From positions 186,001 through 250,000 of the forward strand of contig NZ_SACL01000001.1 in NCBI RefSeq assembly GCF_004005855.1: a DNA stretch of 64,000 nucleotides. Reading direction: 5' to 3'. The position numbers and the translations under genes were made by a program. Of this stretch, positions 40,253 through 48,896 are shown piece after piece; within the stretch, counting starts at the first letter, position 1, and each line of letters opens with the position of its first letter. The notes under the pieces are model-generated. The model searched no databases, had not been told where the DNA came from, and saw nothing but the letters and a program-made list of their open reading frames with translations. Source of the stretch: Rhodovarius crocodyli (GTDB lineage Bacteria > Pseudomonadota > Alphaproteobacteria > Acetobacterales > Acetobacteraceae).

Positions 40253-40491
40253 GGGGGCGTTGCCCCCGGCCCCCATTGAGGGGCGCCGCCCCTCAAACTC
40301 CCCGCCAGGAGATAATATCTCCTGGACCTGATATAAGTTGGCGCCCACCCTCGCAGGCCGGGCGCCATTTTTATTATAATAATCAACGCCATCAGGGTTT
40401 GGCGCCAACCCCCCGGGGTCCAGGGCCGCTACGGTCCTGGCGGGGTGCAGGGGCGGAGCCCCTGCGCGGGGTCCGGGGCAAGGCCCCCCGG
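40253..40491. repeat. Composite hairpin repeat element, copy 2
   Basis: This copy lies between convergent genes and has the same order of parts as copy 1: stem-loops 40253-40267, 40277-40295 and 40305-40325 (9-bp perfect stem, AAT loop), an AT-richer core with three GGCGCC motifs near 40341, 40361 and 40401, then hairpin 40419-40439, 40447-40465 and 40473-40491. The 32-bp block 40415-40446 is identical to 25776-25807. The left part of the core aligns with copy 1 (ACCCTNNCAGNNNGGGCRCCA), while stem bases differ yet keep pairing, as expected for a selected structure. Orientation is the same as in copy 1. It may also act as a bidirectional terminator. Confidence 0.8.
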
Positions 40492-40493
40492 CG

Positions 40494-42116
40494 CTACCCC
40501 AGATGAAAACTGTTCGCCGGCTCCGCTCCGAAATGCCGGCTGCCGCGCAACCGCGCCGTCATCCCCCACACATAGGGCGCGGCGGAGGCCAGCAGCGCGA
40601 ATTGCCGCTCCGTCAGCCTCAGCCCGGCCTGCCTGGCCATGCCCTCGACCAGCGCCAACTCGGCAACGGTCAGTTCCACCGGTGCCGGTTCCGGCACGGG
40701 CGGCAGCGGCGGCTGGGGCGCGCCGGGCACCAGGGCGGGCCGGCGGGCGCGCCAGGGCGTCGCGCGTTCATAGGCATCGGCGATGGCCAGGATGCGCGCA
40801 TCGGCCTGGGGTGCGCCCACCAGTTGCATGGACAGCGGCAGGCCGCCCTCCGTGTAGCCGATGCATTGCGCCAGCGCCGGGCCGCCCAGCACGTTGAAGG
40901 GCGTGGTCAGCGAGGCCTTCTGCCAGAACTGGATGGTGCGCCAGGCACAGAGCAGCGGTGCCGGGCCGGGCCCCGCCGTGACCAGCGCGTCGTATTTCTC
41001 CCACAGCGGCGCGGCCTGTTCAATCATCACCCGGCGTTCCCGCTGAGCGTTCATGTAATCCCCAGCCCCGATCAGGATGGCGGGCAGGGACCGGCCCAGA
41101 AAATCCTCCCCGAAGCCGCCGGGGTCGGCGCGCAACATGGCCTCATGCACCGAATACAGCTCGCTTTCGGCGGCCACGATCTTCACGTCGCAATAATCCT
41201 GGGCGGGGCGGATGCGCACATCCTCCAGCTCCGCGCCCAGGCCGCGCATCACGCCCAGCGCCTCCTCCATCGCGGCGCGCAGGGCGGGGGCGACGGGCAG
41301 TTCCTCCTCATACTGGTGGCGCAGCACGCCGATGCGGATGCCCTTCAGATCGCCACCCAGGGCACCCGCGAAATCGGTGGGCGGCATGGCGGCGCTGCCG
41401 GGGTCCAGCGGGTCATGCACGGCCAGCGCCTGCATCAGCAGCGCCACGTCGCGCACCGTCCAGGCCATGGGGCCGGCATGGTCGAAGGAAAAGCTGTTGG
41501 TCCAGACCCCGCGCCGGCTGATCAGCCCATAGCTGGGCTTCAGCCCCGCCAGGCCGCACAGGGCCGCCGGGTTGCGGATGGACCCGCCCGTGTCGCTGCC
41601 CATCGCCGCCATGGCGAGCCCCGCCGCCACCGCGGCCCCGGAGCCGGATGACGACCCGCCCGTGAAACGCGCCGTGTCCCACGGGTTGCGCGCGGGCGGG
41701 AAGGCCACGTCGAAACTCGGCCCGCCATGGGCGAATTCATGCGTCGCCAGCTTGCCCAGCAGCACCATCCCCGCCTGGCGCAGCAGCGCCACGCTGAAGG
41801 CGTCCTGCTCCGGCACATGGTCCAGCGCGGTGCGGGAATGGCCGGTGGTGCGGATGCCGGCGGTGCAGAAGATGTCCTTCAGCGCATAGGGGATGCCATG
41901 CAGCGGCCCCAGATAGCGCCCGGCCATGATCTCGGTCTCGGCGGTGCGGGCCTGGTCCAGCGCCTGGTCCGCGGTCACCAGCAGATAGGCGTTCAGCTGG
42001 TCGTCCAGCGCCTCGATCCGCGCCAGGAAGGCGCGGGTCAGCTCGACGGGCGAGAGCTTGCGCGCCGCGATCAGCGCGCCGGCCTCCGCGATCGAGAGGA
42101 AATGCAGCTCGGTCAT
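40494..42116 (-). CDS. Amidase signature-family enzyme (first of two)
   Basis: The 540-residue protein has the amidase Ser-cisSer-Lys motifs: YALKDIFCTAG (Lys), FTGGSSSGSGAAVAAGLA and GSDTGGSIRNPAALCGLAGLKPSYG (catalytic Ser). It is longer than most because of a Pro-rich C-terminal extension of about 70 residues. The GatA/AtzE branch hydrolyses amide bonds; the substrate is unknown. ATG 42116 overlaps the stop of the second amidase (ATGA), making one unit. Its stop lies 3 bp from the composite repeat. Confidence 0.92.
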   Translation of the reverse strand: MTELHFLSIAEAGALIAARKLSPVELTRAFLARIEALDDQLNAYLLVTADQALDQARTAETEIMAGRYLGPLHGIPYALKDIFCTAGIRTTGHSRTALDHVPEQDAFSVALLRQAGMVLLGKLATHEFAHGGPSFDVAFPPARNPWDTARFTGGSSSGSGAAVAAGLAMAAMGSDTGGSIRNPAALCGLAGLKPSYGLISRRGVWTNSFSFDHAGPMAWTVRDVALLMQALAVHDPLDPGSAAMPPTDFAGALGGDLKGIRIGVLRHQYEEELPVAPALRAAMEEALGVMRGLGAELEDVRIRPAQDYCDVKIVAAESELYSVHEAMLRADPGGFGEDFLGRSLPAILIGAGDYMNAQRERRVMIEQAAPLWEKYDALVTAGPGPAPLLCAWRTIQFWQKASLTTPFNVLGGPALAQCIGYTEGGLPLSMQLVGAPQADARILAIADAYERATPWRARRPALVPGAPQPPLPPVPEPAPVELTVAELALVEGMARQAGLRLTERQFALLASAAPYVWGMTARLRGSRHFGAEPANSFHLG

Positions 42117-43513
42117 GCCCAGGCCTCCGGCGGGCGGCGGGTGTGGTGGTCGGTCACGGTTTCCAGCGCATGGGCGATGCGCAGCAGCACCGCCTCGGCG
42201 AAGGCCGGCCCCACGAATTGCAGCGACAGCGGCAACCCGTTGGCACCGAAGCCACCCGGCACGCACAGCGCCGGGTGGCCGGTCAGGTTGAAGGGCGCGG
42301 TCAGCGGCTGCTGCTTGCGCCAGGGGCCTTCATCCACATCCGTCAGCGCCGGCGCCGTGCCGCCGACCGGCGCGCAGAGGAAGGCGTCGCAATGCTGGAA
42401 CACCGCACTCATCTGTTCGGTCAGCAGGCTGCGCAGGCGCTGTGCCTGGACGTAATGCGGCCCGGTGACGAAGGCACCCAGCGCGATGCGTTCCCGCGTC
42501 ACCCGGCCGTACAGCTCGGGCGTTTTGCGCAGGTGCTCCTGGTGGATGGCGAAGGATTCGGCTTGCAGGATGGTCCAGGTCGCGGCCTCCATGTGGCGCA
42601 TCGACGGCAGCGTGACCTCGACCACCCTGGCCCCCAGGCCCCGCAGCACCTCGACGGCTTCCTCCTGGGCGGCATGCGCCTCGGCGGAGATGGCGAACCC
42701 TGCGTTGAAGGCCTTGGCATAGCCGATGGTCATGCCCCGGATGCCGTCCTTCAGCCCGGCCAGATAGTCGCCGGGCGGCACGGGGGCGGAACCCGGGTCG
42801 CCCGGGTCATGCCCGGCCAGGACCTGCATGCTCATCGCGCAGTCCTCGGCGCTGCGGGTCAGCGGCCCCGCATGGTCCAGCCCGAAGGAAAGCGGCACGA
42901 TGCCCCGGCGCGACACCCGCCCATAGGTCGGCTTCAACCCCGTGATGCCGCAATAGACCGCGGGCGCGCGGATCGACCCGCCCGTGTCGGTGCCCATCGC
43001 CATGGCCACCATGCCCGACGCCACCGCGACACCGGAGCCCGAGGAGGAACCGCCCGCGAAGTGATCCAGCTTCCAGGGGTTCTTGGCGGAAGGCCAATAC
43101 AGCCTGTCGGTCGGCCCGCCGCGCGCGAATTCATGCGTGGACAGCTTGCCCATCAGCACCATGCCGGCGGCTTCCAGCCGCGCGGTGGTCTCGGCGTCCT
43201 GCGTCGGGGTGTTGCCCAGCAGCACGCGGGAATGCGCCGTGGTGGGCACGCCCGCCACGTCATAGATGTCCTTCAGCGCATAGGGAACGCCATGCAGCGG
43301 GCCGCGCCTGCGGCCGGCGGCGATCTCGGCCCCGGCGGCCTTGGCTGCGGCAAGCGCCCGGTCCGCCGTCAGGGTGATGAAGGCGTTCAGCCGGGGCTCC
43401 AGGGCTGCGATGCGGCCCAGCGCCTGCTCGACCAGCGCGGTGGGGGTGGTGCTGCCCTCAGCGATCATGCGCGAGGATTCGGCCAGGCCCGGCAGCGGTG
43501 CGGGGGTGCTCAT
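42113..43513 (-). CDS. Amidase signature-family enzyme, AtzE/GatA-like (second of two)
   Basis: The 466-residue protein has the complete triad: YALKDIYDVAG (Lys), FAGGSSSGSGVAVASG and GTDTGGSIRAPAVYCGITGLKPTYG (Ser). Its length and N-terminus (AESSRMIAEGSTTPTALVEQAL) match AtzE and related biuret/ureide-type amidases. AtzE works with a small partner, AtzG; here a 67-residue GatC/AtzG-like gene overlaps its start by four bases. The two amidases are clearly paralogous within the motifs. Substrate unknown; the adjacent binding protein suggests an imported amide or short peptide. Confidence 0.93.
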   Translation of the reverse strand: MSTPAPLPGLAESSRMIAEGSTTPTALVEQALGRIAALEPRLNAFITLTADRALAAAKAAGAEIAAGRRRGPLHGVPYALKDIYDVAGVPTTAHSRVLLGNTPTQDAETTARLEAAGMVLMGKLSTHEFARGGPTDRLYWPSAKNPWKLDHFAGGSSSGSGVAVASGMVAMAMGTDTGGSIRAPAVYCGITGLKPTYGRVSRRGIVPLSFGLDHAGPLTRSAEDCAMSMQVLAGHDPGDPGSAPVPPGDYLAGLKDGIRGMTIGYAKAFNAGFAISAEAHAAQEEAVEVLRGLGARVVEVTLPSMRHMEAATWTILQAESFAIHQEHLRKTPELYGRVTRERIALGAFVTGPHYVQAQRLRSLLTEQMSAVFQHCDAFLCAPVGGTAPALTDVDEGPWRKQQPLTAPFNLTGHPALCVPGGFGANGLPLSLQFVGPAFAEAVLLRIAHALETVTDHHTRRPPEAWA

Positions 43514-43713
43514 TTGCCCATCGCCTTAAGCGGGGGCTCCAGCCGGGGTGCCGCCGCAGGCTCCACCGCCATGGGCAGGGGCTCGTCCAGCACCTCCACC
43601 AGCTTCAGCCAGCTTCGATAGGCATCGAGCATGATGGGGTAGCGTTCCTCGGAAAAGCTGATGCCGGCGATGCGCAGCAGGGCCTGGAAATCGGCCTCGG
43701 CAGTGTCACTCAC
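43510..43713 (-). CDS. Small AtzG/GatC-like amidase partner subunit
   Basis: The 67-residue product starts VSDTAEADFQALLRIAG and continues with ISFSEERYPIMLDAYRSW then LVEVLDEPLPMAVEPAAAP, the two-helix plus extended proline tail pattern of AtzG (DUF4089) and GatC. It overlaps the amidase start by four bases. GTG 43713 follows AGGGGA with good spacing; an in-frame TTG at 43728 overlaps the upstream stop and is the alternative. The family call is from pattern, not a search. Confidence 0.7.
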   Translation of the reverse strand: MSDTAEADFQALLRIAGISFSEERYPIMLDAYRSWLKLVEVLDEPLPMAVEPAAAPRLEPPLKAMGK

Positions 43714-43724
43714 GATGTTTCCCC

Positions 43725-45347
43725 TCAAGCCATGCTGATCGGCGCCAGGTCCTGCGACCAGGACCGCGCCTGCACGAAGCCCTTGACCCGCCGGCTCATG
43801 GCGCGCGGGTTCAGGTCATGCGCCACGAACAGGAACAGCGCCTCGTCCACGATGCGGGTGTGGATGCGCGCGATCAGCGCATTCTGGGCCGCGACATCGG
43901 GCGTCAGGAAGGCCTCATCCATCATCGCATCCATGGCGGGGTCGCTGTACCAGCCGAAATTGCCGCCCTGCGGCGGGGTCAGGTTGGATTTCAGCAGCCG
44001 CATGAAGCCGCTGTAGGGGTCCGCCGCGCCGTAGGAGCAGTTGAGCCCCGTGACGCCGCGCTGCATCGCCTTGGCCGCGCCCTCGCGCCGGATCACCAGC
44101 AGCGCGTTCCATTCCACCACCTCGAAGTCGATCTCGATGCCGACCTCGCGCAGGTTCTGCTGGATGAACTCGTTCATCGGCAGGGGCTGCATCTGCCCCG
44201 ACCCGCTGGCCGAGATCGCGATCTTGGTGCGGACCGGGTTGCGGGTGGAGAAACCCGCCTCCGCCAGCAGGCGGCGCGCCTCGGCGGGGTTGTGTTCCAG
44301 CTTGAAGGTCGGGTTGCCGTACCAGGGGCTGTCCGGGGTCACGATGCCCGCGCCCTCGGCCATGGTGCCGCCCAGCATTTCCTTCATGCCGGCGCGGTCG
44401 ATCGCGAGGTTCGCCGCCTTGCGCACCCGGATGTCGCGCCAGGGCGAGCCCTCCAGCATCGAGAAATGCCAGGTCCAGTTATGCGGATAGACATTGGTGA
44501 CGATGTTGAAGCCCGCATTGCGCAGGGTGGGGATGGCATCGGGCGGGGGCGCCTCGATGAAATCCACCTGGCCGGAGCGCAGGGCAGCCACGCGGGTATT
44601 GGCATCGGGCAGCGGCAGCAGCACCAGCCGCTCGGTCCTGGGGATGCGCGCGGCCTCCCAATGTTCGGCGTTGCGCACCATCACCGCGCGCTCACGGATC
44701 GACCATTGCTCCAGCTTCCAGGGGCCGGTGCCCACGGGGCGGGTCAGATAGGTCTCCCAGCTGCGGCCAGCGGCCTCCCACGCGCCCTTGTGGGTGATGC
44801 CGACATAGATGATGCCGAAGGGCACCGTGGCGTCGATGTAGCTGGTTTCCATCCAGAAACGCCGCTCACCCTCATGCCCCCAGTCGGTGATGTTGGGCAC
44901 GCGGTTGGAGACCTGGGCATTGGCGCGCTGGTCGTACCATGCGGCCTCACGCCGGAAGGCCCGGTCGAAGGAGAAGGTCACGTCCTCCGCCGTCAGGATC
45001 TTGCCGTCATGGAAGCGCACGCCCTCACGGATGGTGAACCACCACCGCTTGGGGTTGGCGGGGTCCGGCGCCCATTCGGTGGCCAGCCCCGCCTTGATGG
45101 GAGAGGGGCGGTCGGAACGCGACAGGTCCCATTCGCACAGCGCGTTATAGAGGGTGATGCCCATGAAGCGCTGGCCCTCGCCGCCCTGGTCGGGGCAGCC
45201 ATTGGTCAGCGGCACGGAGGCGAGCGTCATGCCGACGCGCAGCGTGCCGCCCGGCGATTGGGCCTGGGCCAGATCGAAAGGCAGCGCGGCCATGGCCGCA
45301 CCCAGAAGATGACGACGGCCAAGGCCGCCCCCCAGAATATCCTGCAT
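43725..45347 (-). CDS. ABC transporter substrate-binding protein, family 5 (peptide/nickel type)
   Basis: The 540-residue precursor has an export signal with an arginine pair (GRRHLLGAAMAALPFDLAQA), so it may use the Tat route. The mature part shows the SBP_bac_5 pattern: PSPIKAGLATEWAPDP, WWFTIREGVRFHDGKILTAEDVTFSFDRA, GTGPWKLEQW, WHFSMLEGSPWRDIRVRKAANLAID. It likely binds a peptide-like or amide ligand. No permease or ATPase gene is adjacent. It precedes the AtzG-like gene and amidases by 12 bp, so uptake and hydrolysis appear linked. ATG 45347 was chosen over GTG 45353. Confidence 0.93.
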   Translation of the reverse strand: MQDILGGGLGRRHLLGAAMAALPFDLAQAQSPGGTLRVGMTLASVPLTNGCPDQGGEGQRFMGITLYNALCEWDLSRSDRPSPIKAGLATEWAPDPANPKRWWFTIREGVRFHDGKILTAEDVTFSFDRAFRREAAWYDQRANAQVSNRVPNITDWGHEGERRFWMETSYIDATVPFGIIYVGITHKGAWEAAGRSWETYLTRPVGTGPWKLEQWSIRERAVMVRNAEHWEAARIPRTERLVLLPLPDANTRVAALRSGQVDFIEAPPPDAIPTLRNAGFNIVTNVYPHNWTWHFSMLEGSPWRDIRVRKAANLAIDRAGMKEMLGGTMAEGAGIVTPDSPWYGNPTFKLEHNPAEARRLLAEAGFSTRNPVRTKIAISASGSGQMQPLPMNEFIQQNLREVGIEIDFEVVEWNALLVIRREGAAKAMQRGVTGLNCSYGAADPYSGFMRLLKSNLTPPQGGNFGWYSDPAMDAMMDEAFLTPDVAAQNALIARIHTRIVDEALFLFVAHDLNPRAMSRRVKGFVQARSWSQDLAPISMA

Positions 45348-45456
45348 CCGCACACCCCATCCAGCTCGGTGGTGTGACGGCGTCCTCTTGCGGGCAGCAT
45401 GTGGGCCGTCCGCGGGGGCGTCAACGGATAAACGTTATGACATTTGCGCGGGCTGT

Positions 45457-46491
45457 TCAGCCCTTGCCGAGCATCCGCCGCAGGGGTGCCGTCAGGCGCC
45501 AGCTGGTGCTGTTGCGCAGGCCGGTCAGGCTCGCCTCCGCCTCACGCAGCACGGCCAGGGCGTTGTCGCGCTCACCCAGCAGCTCCTGCTCACGCGCGAT
45601 GCGGCGGGCCAGTTCCTCCTCCAGCGCGGTGATCTCGGAACGCGCCTCGTCGCGCAGCCGGGCCTGCTCCTCGCGCAGCTTCTCACGCGCTTCCTGCACG
45701 CCCAGATGCTTCCAGTGGTCCAGCTGCCAGTCGAGGCGCGAGGTCGCGATATACTGGCTGGCCACCGGCACCTGCACCGGCTGGTCGGAGGCGACGGCCA
45801 CCAGATAGACCCCGCGCGGCAGGCCCTCATTCGTCTCGAAGGCATCCTCGCCGCGCTGCTCGAAGGACATGACGCGCGGCGCGGCCTGGGCCGGCTCGAT
45901 CGCGGCCATCACCGACCCGTGCATGGGCCGCTGCGCCATCAGCGTCACATGCGGGAACTGCGCGCGCAGCCCGGCCTCGAACTCGCTGCGCGTCAGCTCA
46001 CGCACATGGTGCATGTTCGCGTTCGAGCCCTCGGGCGAATAGACCTCGCGCTCGGGCGTGCTGACGATCAGCGCGCCGCCCGGGCGCAGCACGCGCCGCG
46101 CCTCGGCGTAGAACTGCTCATGCTCGTAGAAATGCTCCAGCGTCTCGAAGGAGGTGAGCAGGTCCACCGAGGCATCGGGGGCATCGAGCTTGCGCGCATC
46201 GCCGAGGGCGAAGCGCAGATTGTCCCGCCGGTAGTTGCGGGCGGCATGGGCCACGGCCTCGGTCGAGACGTCCATCGCCAGGACCGAGTTGGCCACCTGG
46301 GCCATCATCGCCGCGCCATAGCCCTCGCCGCAGGCGATCTCGAGCACGTCCTTGCCGCGCGCCATCTCGCGCGCCAGGAAATAGCGGTGCAGGTGCTCGA
46401 TCTCGATCTGGCCGTGGATGGCGCCGGTCAGGCGCTCACCGGTGAAGCCCAGCTCGGTCTTGGCGCGTTCGCGCGGGAATATCTCGCCCAA
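45457..46491 (-). CDS. SAM-dependent methyltransferase with C-terminal coiled coil
   Basis: The 344-residue protein has methyltransferase motif I VLEIACGEGYGAAMMAQVA (about residue 50), motif II/III-like DLLTSFETLEHFYEHEQF, and VLRPGGALIVSTP, a class I fold. From about residue 265 a charged coiled coil (VQEAREKLREEQARLRDEA, then EITALEEELARRIAREQELL) leads into LTGLRNSTSWRLTAPLRRM, a tail often seen on glycan-cluster enzymes. The start is TTG 46491, which has AGGAG seven bases upstream; the longer ATG frame runs back into the glycosyltransferase gene. It may methylate a glycan end, as expected for chain capping. Confidence 0.85.
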   Translation of the reverse strand: MGEIFPRERAKTELGFTGERLTGAIHGQIEIEHLHRYFLAREMARGKDVLEIACGEGYGAAMMAQVANSVLAMDVSTEAVAHAARNYRRDNLRFALGDARKLDAPDASVDLLTSFETLEHFYEHEQFYAEARRVLRPGGALIVSTPEREVYSPEGSNANMHHVRELTRSEFEAGLRAQFPHVTLMAQRPMHGSVMAAIEPAQAAPRVMSFEQRGEDAFETNEGLPRGVYLVAVASDQPVQVPVASQYIATSRLDWQLDHWKHLGVQEAREKLREEQARLRDEARSEITALEEELARRIAREQELLGERDNALAVLREAEASLTGLRNSTSWRLTAPLRRMLGKG

Positions 46492-46507
46492 GGCGGTTCT
46501 CCTGTGT

Positions 46508-48754
46508 TCAGGCCTTGCGGCAAGGCGGGCGGCGGGCCGCGATGGCGAAGGCTTCCTCCAGCGCGGTTCCCATGGCGGCCAGGGTGAAGCGGCCATCGAC
46601 ATAGGCACGTTGGGCGGCCGAACGCTCGGCCCACAGGGCGTCGTCCTCCAGCAGCAGGCGCACCTGTTCGGCGAATTCGGCCGGGTCGTCCGTCACGCCG
46701 GCGACCTGCTCGACATCCGGCAGGCCCTGGGCGCCGGTGCTGGTCATGACCAGCGGCACGCCGGAATGCAGGCCCTCGACCACCTTCATCTTCACCCCCG
46801 CGCCGAAGCGCAGCGGGCAGAGCGTGACGCGGGCGGCGGCATAGCGGCGGGCCAGTTCCTCGTCGCTGACGAAGCCCGTGACTTCCGTCAGCGCATCGGC
46901 CAGGCCCTTCACCTCGTTGGTGGGGTTGGAGCCGACGAGCGAGAGCCGGAGACTCGGGTGGCGGGCCCGCAGCAGGGGCATGATCTCGCGCACCAGCCAC
47001 TGGGCGGCGTCCACATTGGGCGAATGGCCGAAGCCCGCCACGAACACCACGCCCGAGCGCCCTTCGAGCGGCAGCGGCCCCTGGGCCGCCGGCGGCAGGG
47101 CATAGGGAACGATGCCGAGGGCCGGCACCTGCGGCTCCAGCCGGCGGACCTCGGCGGCCTCGTCCTCGCTGGGGTACAGCACCAGGTCGACCGCGCGCCA
47201 CACGGCGCGCTCGGCCTCCAGCATCTCATCGGCCTCACGCAGGGCGGCGCTGTCCTGGCGGGCCTCCGCCTCCCGCCGCATGCGGGCGAAATGCAGGTCA
47301 TGGCCATAGAACACCACCGGAGCGGTGCAGTACTGCCGGATCAGCGCCAGGCACTCTGCCGCGACATGCGGGCGCGACAGCAGGACCTCATCGATGTCCG
47401 CGCCGTTCTGTTCCAGGAAGGGCCGCATGTGCCCATACCAGGGGTTGTGGAACACCTGGATGCCCATCTGCTGCAGCGCTTCCAGATAGCCGGGCGTGGC
47501 ATAGCCGTTCAGCGGCCAGAACTTCACGATGCGCCCGCCGGCCTGCAGCGCCTGCATGAAGGCCAGCATGGTGCGGGAGCCCGCATCGCGGTCGGGCTCG
47601 GGCAGGTTGTTGTCGATGACCAGCGTGATGCGGCGGTCGAAGGCACGGTCGCGCGCGCGCATCACATGGGTGCCGTTGGGGTAGTGCCGCCCCAGCTCCG
47701 GCGCCCAGCGGGCCAGCAGCTTCTGCGTGTTGGCCACCTGATAGGCCTTCAGCCCCGCATTCACGTCCCGGCCGTGGCTGATCCCCTCGTAATGGATGAC
47801 CTTCGCCTCGGGCTGGTACAGCACCTTCATGCCGGCGGCGCGGATGCGGAAGGCGAGGTCGCTGTCCTCGCAATAGGCCGGCACGTAGTGCTCGTCGAAG
47901 CCGCCCATGCGGTTCCACACCTCCAGCGACAGCATGATCGCGGCGCCGGAGATGTAGTCGGCCTCACGCACGTAATTGTAGTCGGGGCGCGTCGGGTCGT
48001 CCCGGTGGCCGTAGTTCCAGGCCGAGCCGTCCTGCCAGACGATGCCGCCTGCCTCCTGCTGGTAGCCGTCGGGATACAGCAGCCGCGCGCCGACCATGCC
48101 CGCATCGGGGTGGGCGCGCAGGGTGGCCACCAGCGCGTCGATCGCGCCCGGCATCACCTCGGTGTCGTTGTTCAGCAGGAAGATGAACTCCCCGCGCGCG
48201 TGCTTCGCCGCATCGTTGCAGGACAGCAGGAAGCCAAGGTTCTTCTCGCGCTCCAGCAGGCGCAGGCCGGGCACGTTCCGCAATTCCGGGATGCGGCGGT
48301 CGCCGGAGGCATCCTCGGCCACCAGCACCTCGATCGGCGTGCGGGGCGGGAATTGCGCCAGGCTGTTCAGGCACAGCAGCGTGTAGTCCACCTGGCCATA
48401 GGTCGGGATCAGCACCGTCACCACCGGCGTGTCGCTGACCGTGAGGCGGATGGCCTCCGCCTTCGGCACGTCCTTCAGCGCGGGCAGGCCCAGTTCCTGG
48501 CGCAGGGGGCTTGGGCGCCGGGGCAGCCGCAGCCCGACACGGGACAGCAGATAATCCAGCCGGGCGAGCAGCGGCTCCTTGCGCTTGCGCAGTTCCGGGC
48601 CAAGTTCACCGGCGAGCGTCCAGCGCAGAACCAGCCGCGCACGACGGATCTGCCGCGAGAGCCAGCGCTGGCCCGGGCGGGGGGGCGGTGCATCCGGAGC
48701 CGGCATGACAGGCAACGTGGCGTTCAAGGCTGCATAGTCCTGGTCATTAAGCAA
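46508..48754 (-). CDS. Two-domain glycosyltransferase (GT2 plus GT4-like)
   Basis: The 748-residue protein joins two transferase domains. After an N-terminal region of about 105 residues, residues 110-330 form a GT2 GT-A domain (VVTVLIPTYGQVDYTLLCL, DASGDRRI, LLNNDTEVMPGAI, EDSDLAFRIRAAGMKVLYQP). Residues about 380-730 form a GT-B type domain with SNPTNEVKGLADALTEV, GFVSDEELARRYAAARV and GAGVKMKVVEGLHSGVPLV, the GT4 phosphate-sugar motif. It probably adds two sugars in turn. A methyltransferase gene follows within 16 bp. A 14-bp palindrome lies 110 bp upstream. Confidence 0.9.
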   Translation of the reverse strand: MLNDQDYAALNATLPVMPAPDAPPPRPGQRWLSRQIRRARLVLRWTLAGELGPELRKRKEPLLARLDYLLSRVGLRLPRRPSPLRQELGLPALKDVPKAEAIRLTVSDTPVVTVLIPTYGQVDYTLLCLNSLAQFPPRTPIEVLVAEDASGDRRIPELRNVPGLRLLEREKNLGFLLSCNDAAKHARGEFIFLLNNDTEVMPGAIDALVATLRAHPDAGMVGARLLYPDGYQQEAGGIVWQDGSAWNYGHRDDPTRPDYNYVREADYISGAAIMLSLEVWNRMGGFDEHYVPAYCEDSDLAFRIRAAGMKVLYQPEAKVIHYEGISHGRDVNAGLKAYQVANTQKLLARWAPELGRHYPNGTHVMRARDRAFDRRITLVIDNNLPEPDRDAGSRTMLAFMQALQAGGRIVKFWPLNGYATPGYLEALQQMGIQVFHNPWYGHMRPFLEQNGADIDEVLLSRPHVAAECLALIRQYCTAPVVFYGHDLHFARMRREAEARQDSAALREADEMLEAERAVWRAVDLVLYPSEDEAAEVRRLEPQVPALGIVPYALPPAAQGPLPLEGRSGVVFVAGFGHSPNVDAAQWLVREIMPLLRARHPSLRLSLVGSNPTNEVKGLADALTEVTGFVSDEELARRYAAARVTLCPLRFGAGVKMKVVEGLHSGVPLVMTSTGAQGLPDVEQVAGVTDDPAEFAEQVRLLLEDDALWAERSAAQRAYVDGRFTLAAMGTALEEAFAIAARRPPCRKA

Positions 48755-48863
48755 AGCGGATGGCGCGAAGGCGAGCCGATGTCCAGCCCCGCAACCAGAA
48801 GTAACTGTCAGCTATCCCAAGGCTTTGCGTCAGCAATGCGGCCGGACGGGCAGAGCTTGCGCC

Positions 48864-48877
48864 GATTTCATGAAATC
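48864..48877. promoter_or_regulatory. Perfect 14-bp palindrome upstream of two-domain glycosyltransferase gene
   Basis: GATTTCATGAAATC is a perfect 7-bp inverted repeat. It lies 110 bp upstream of the glycosyltransferase start, in the 142-bp spacer before the Bug-receptor gene. The site 57712-57725 differs by one base and sits 105 bp upstream of the RTX gene. A shared regulator is plausible; the protein is unknown. Confidence 0.5.
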
Positions 48878-48896
48878 AGGGTGTTATCGGCGCGGG

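Noticed and set aside
45396-45424. TTGACG-17-CATGCT promoter candidate for the amidase locus
   Set aside because: The -10 matches only three of six bases, so it was not listed as a feature.
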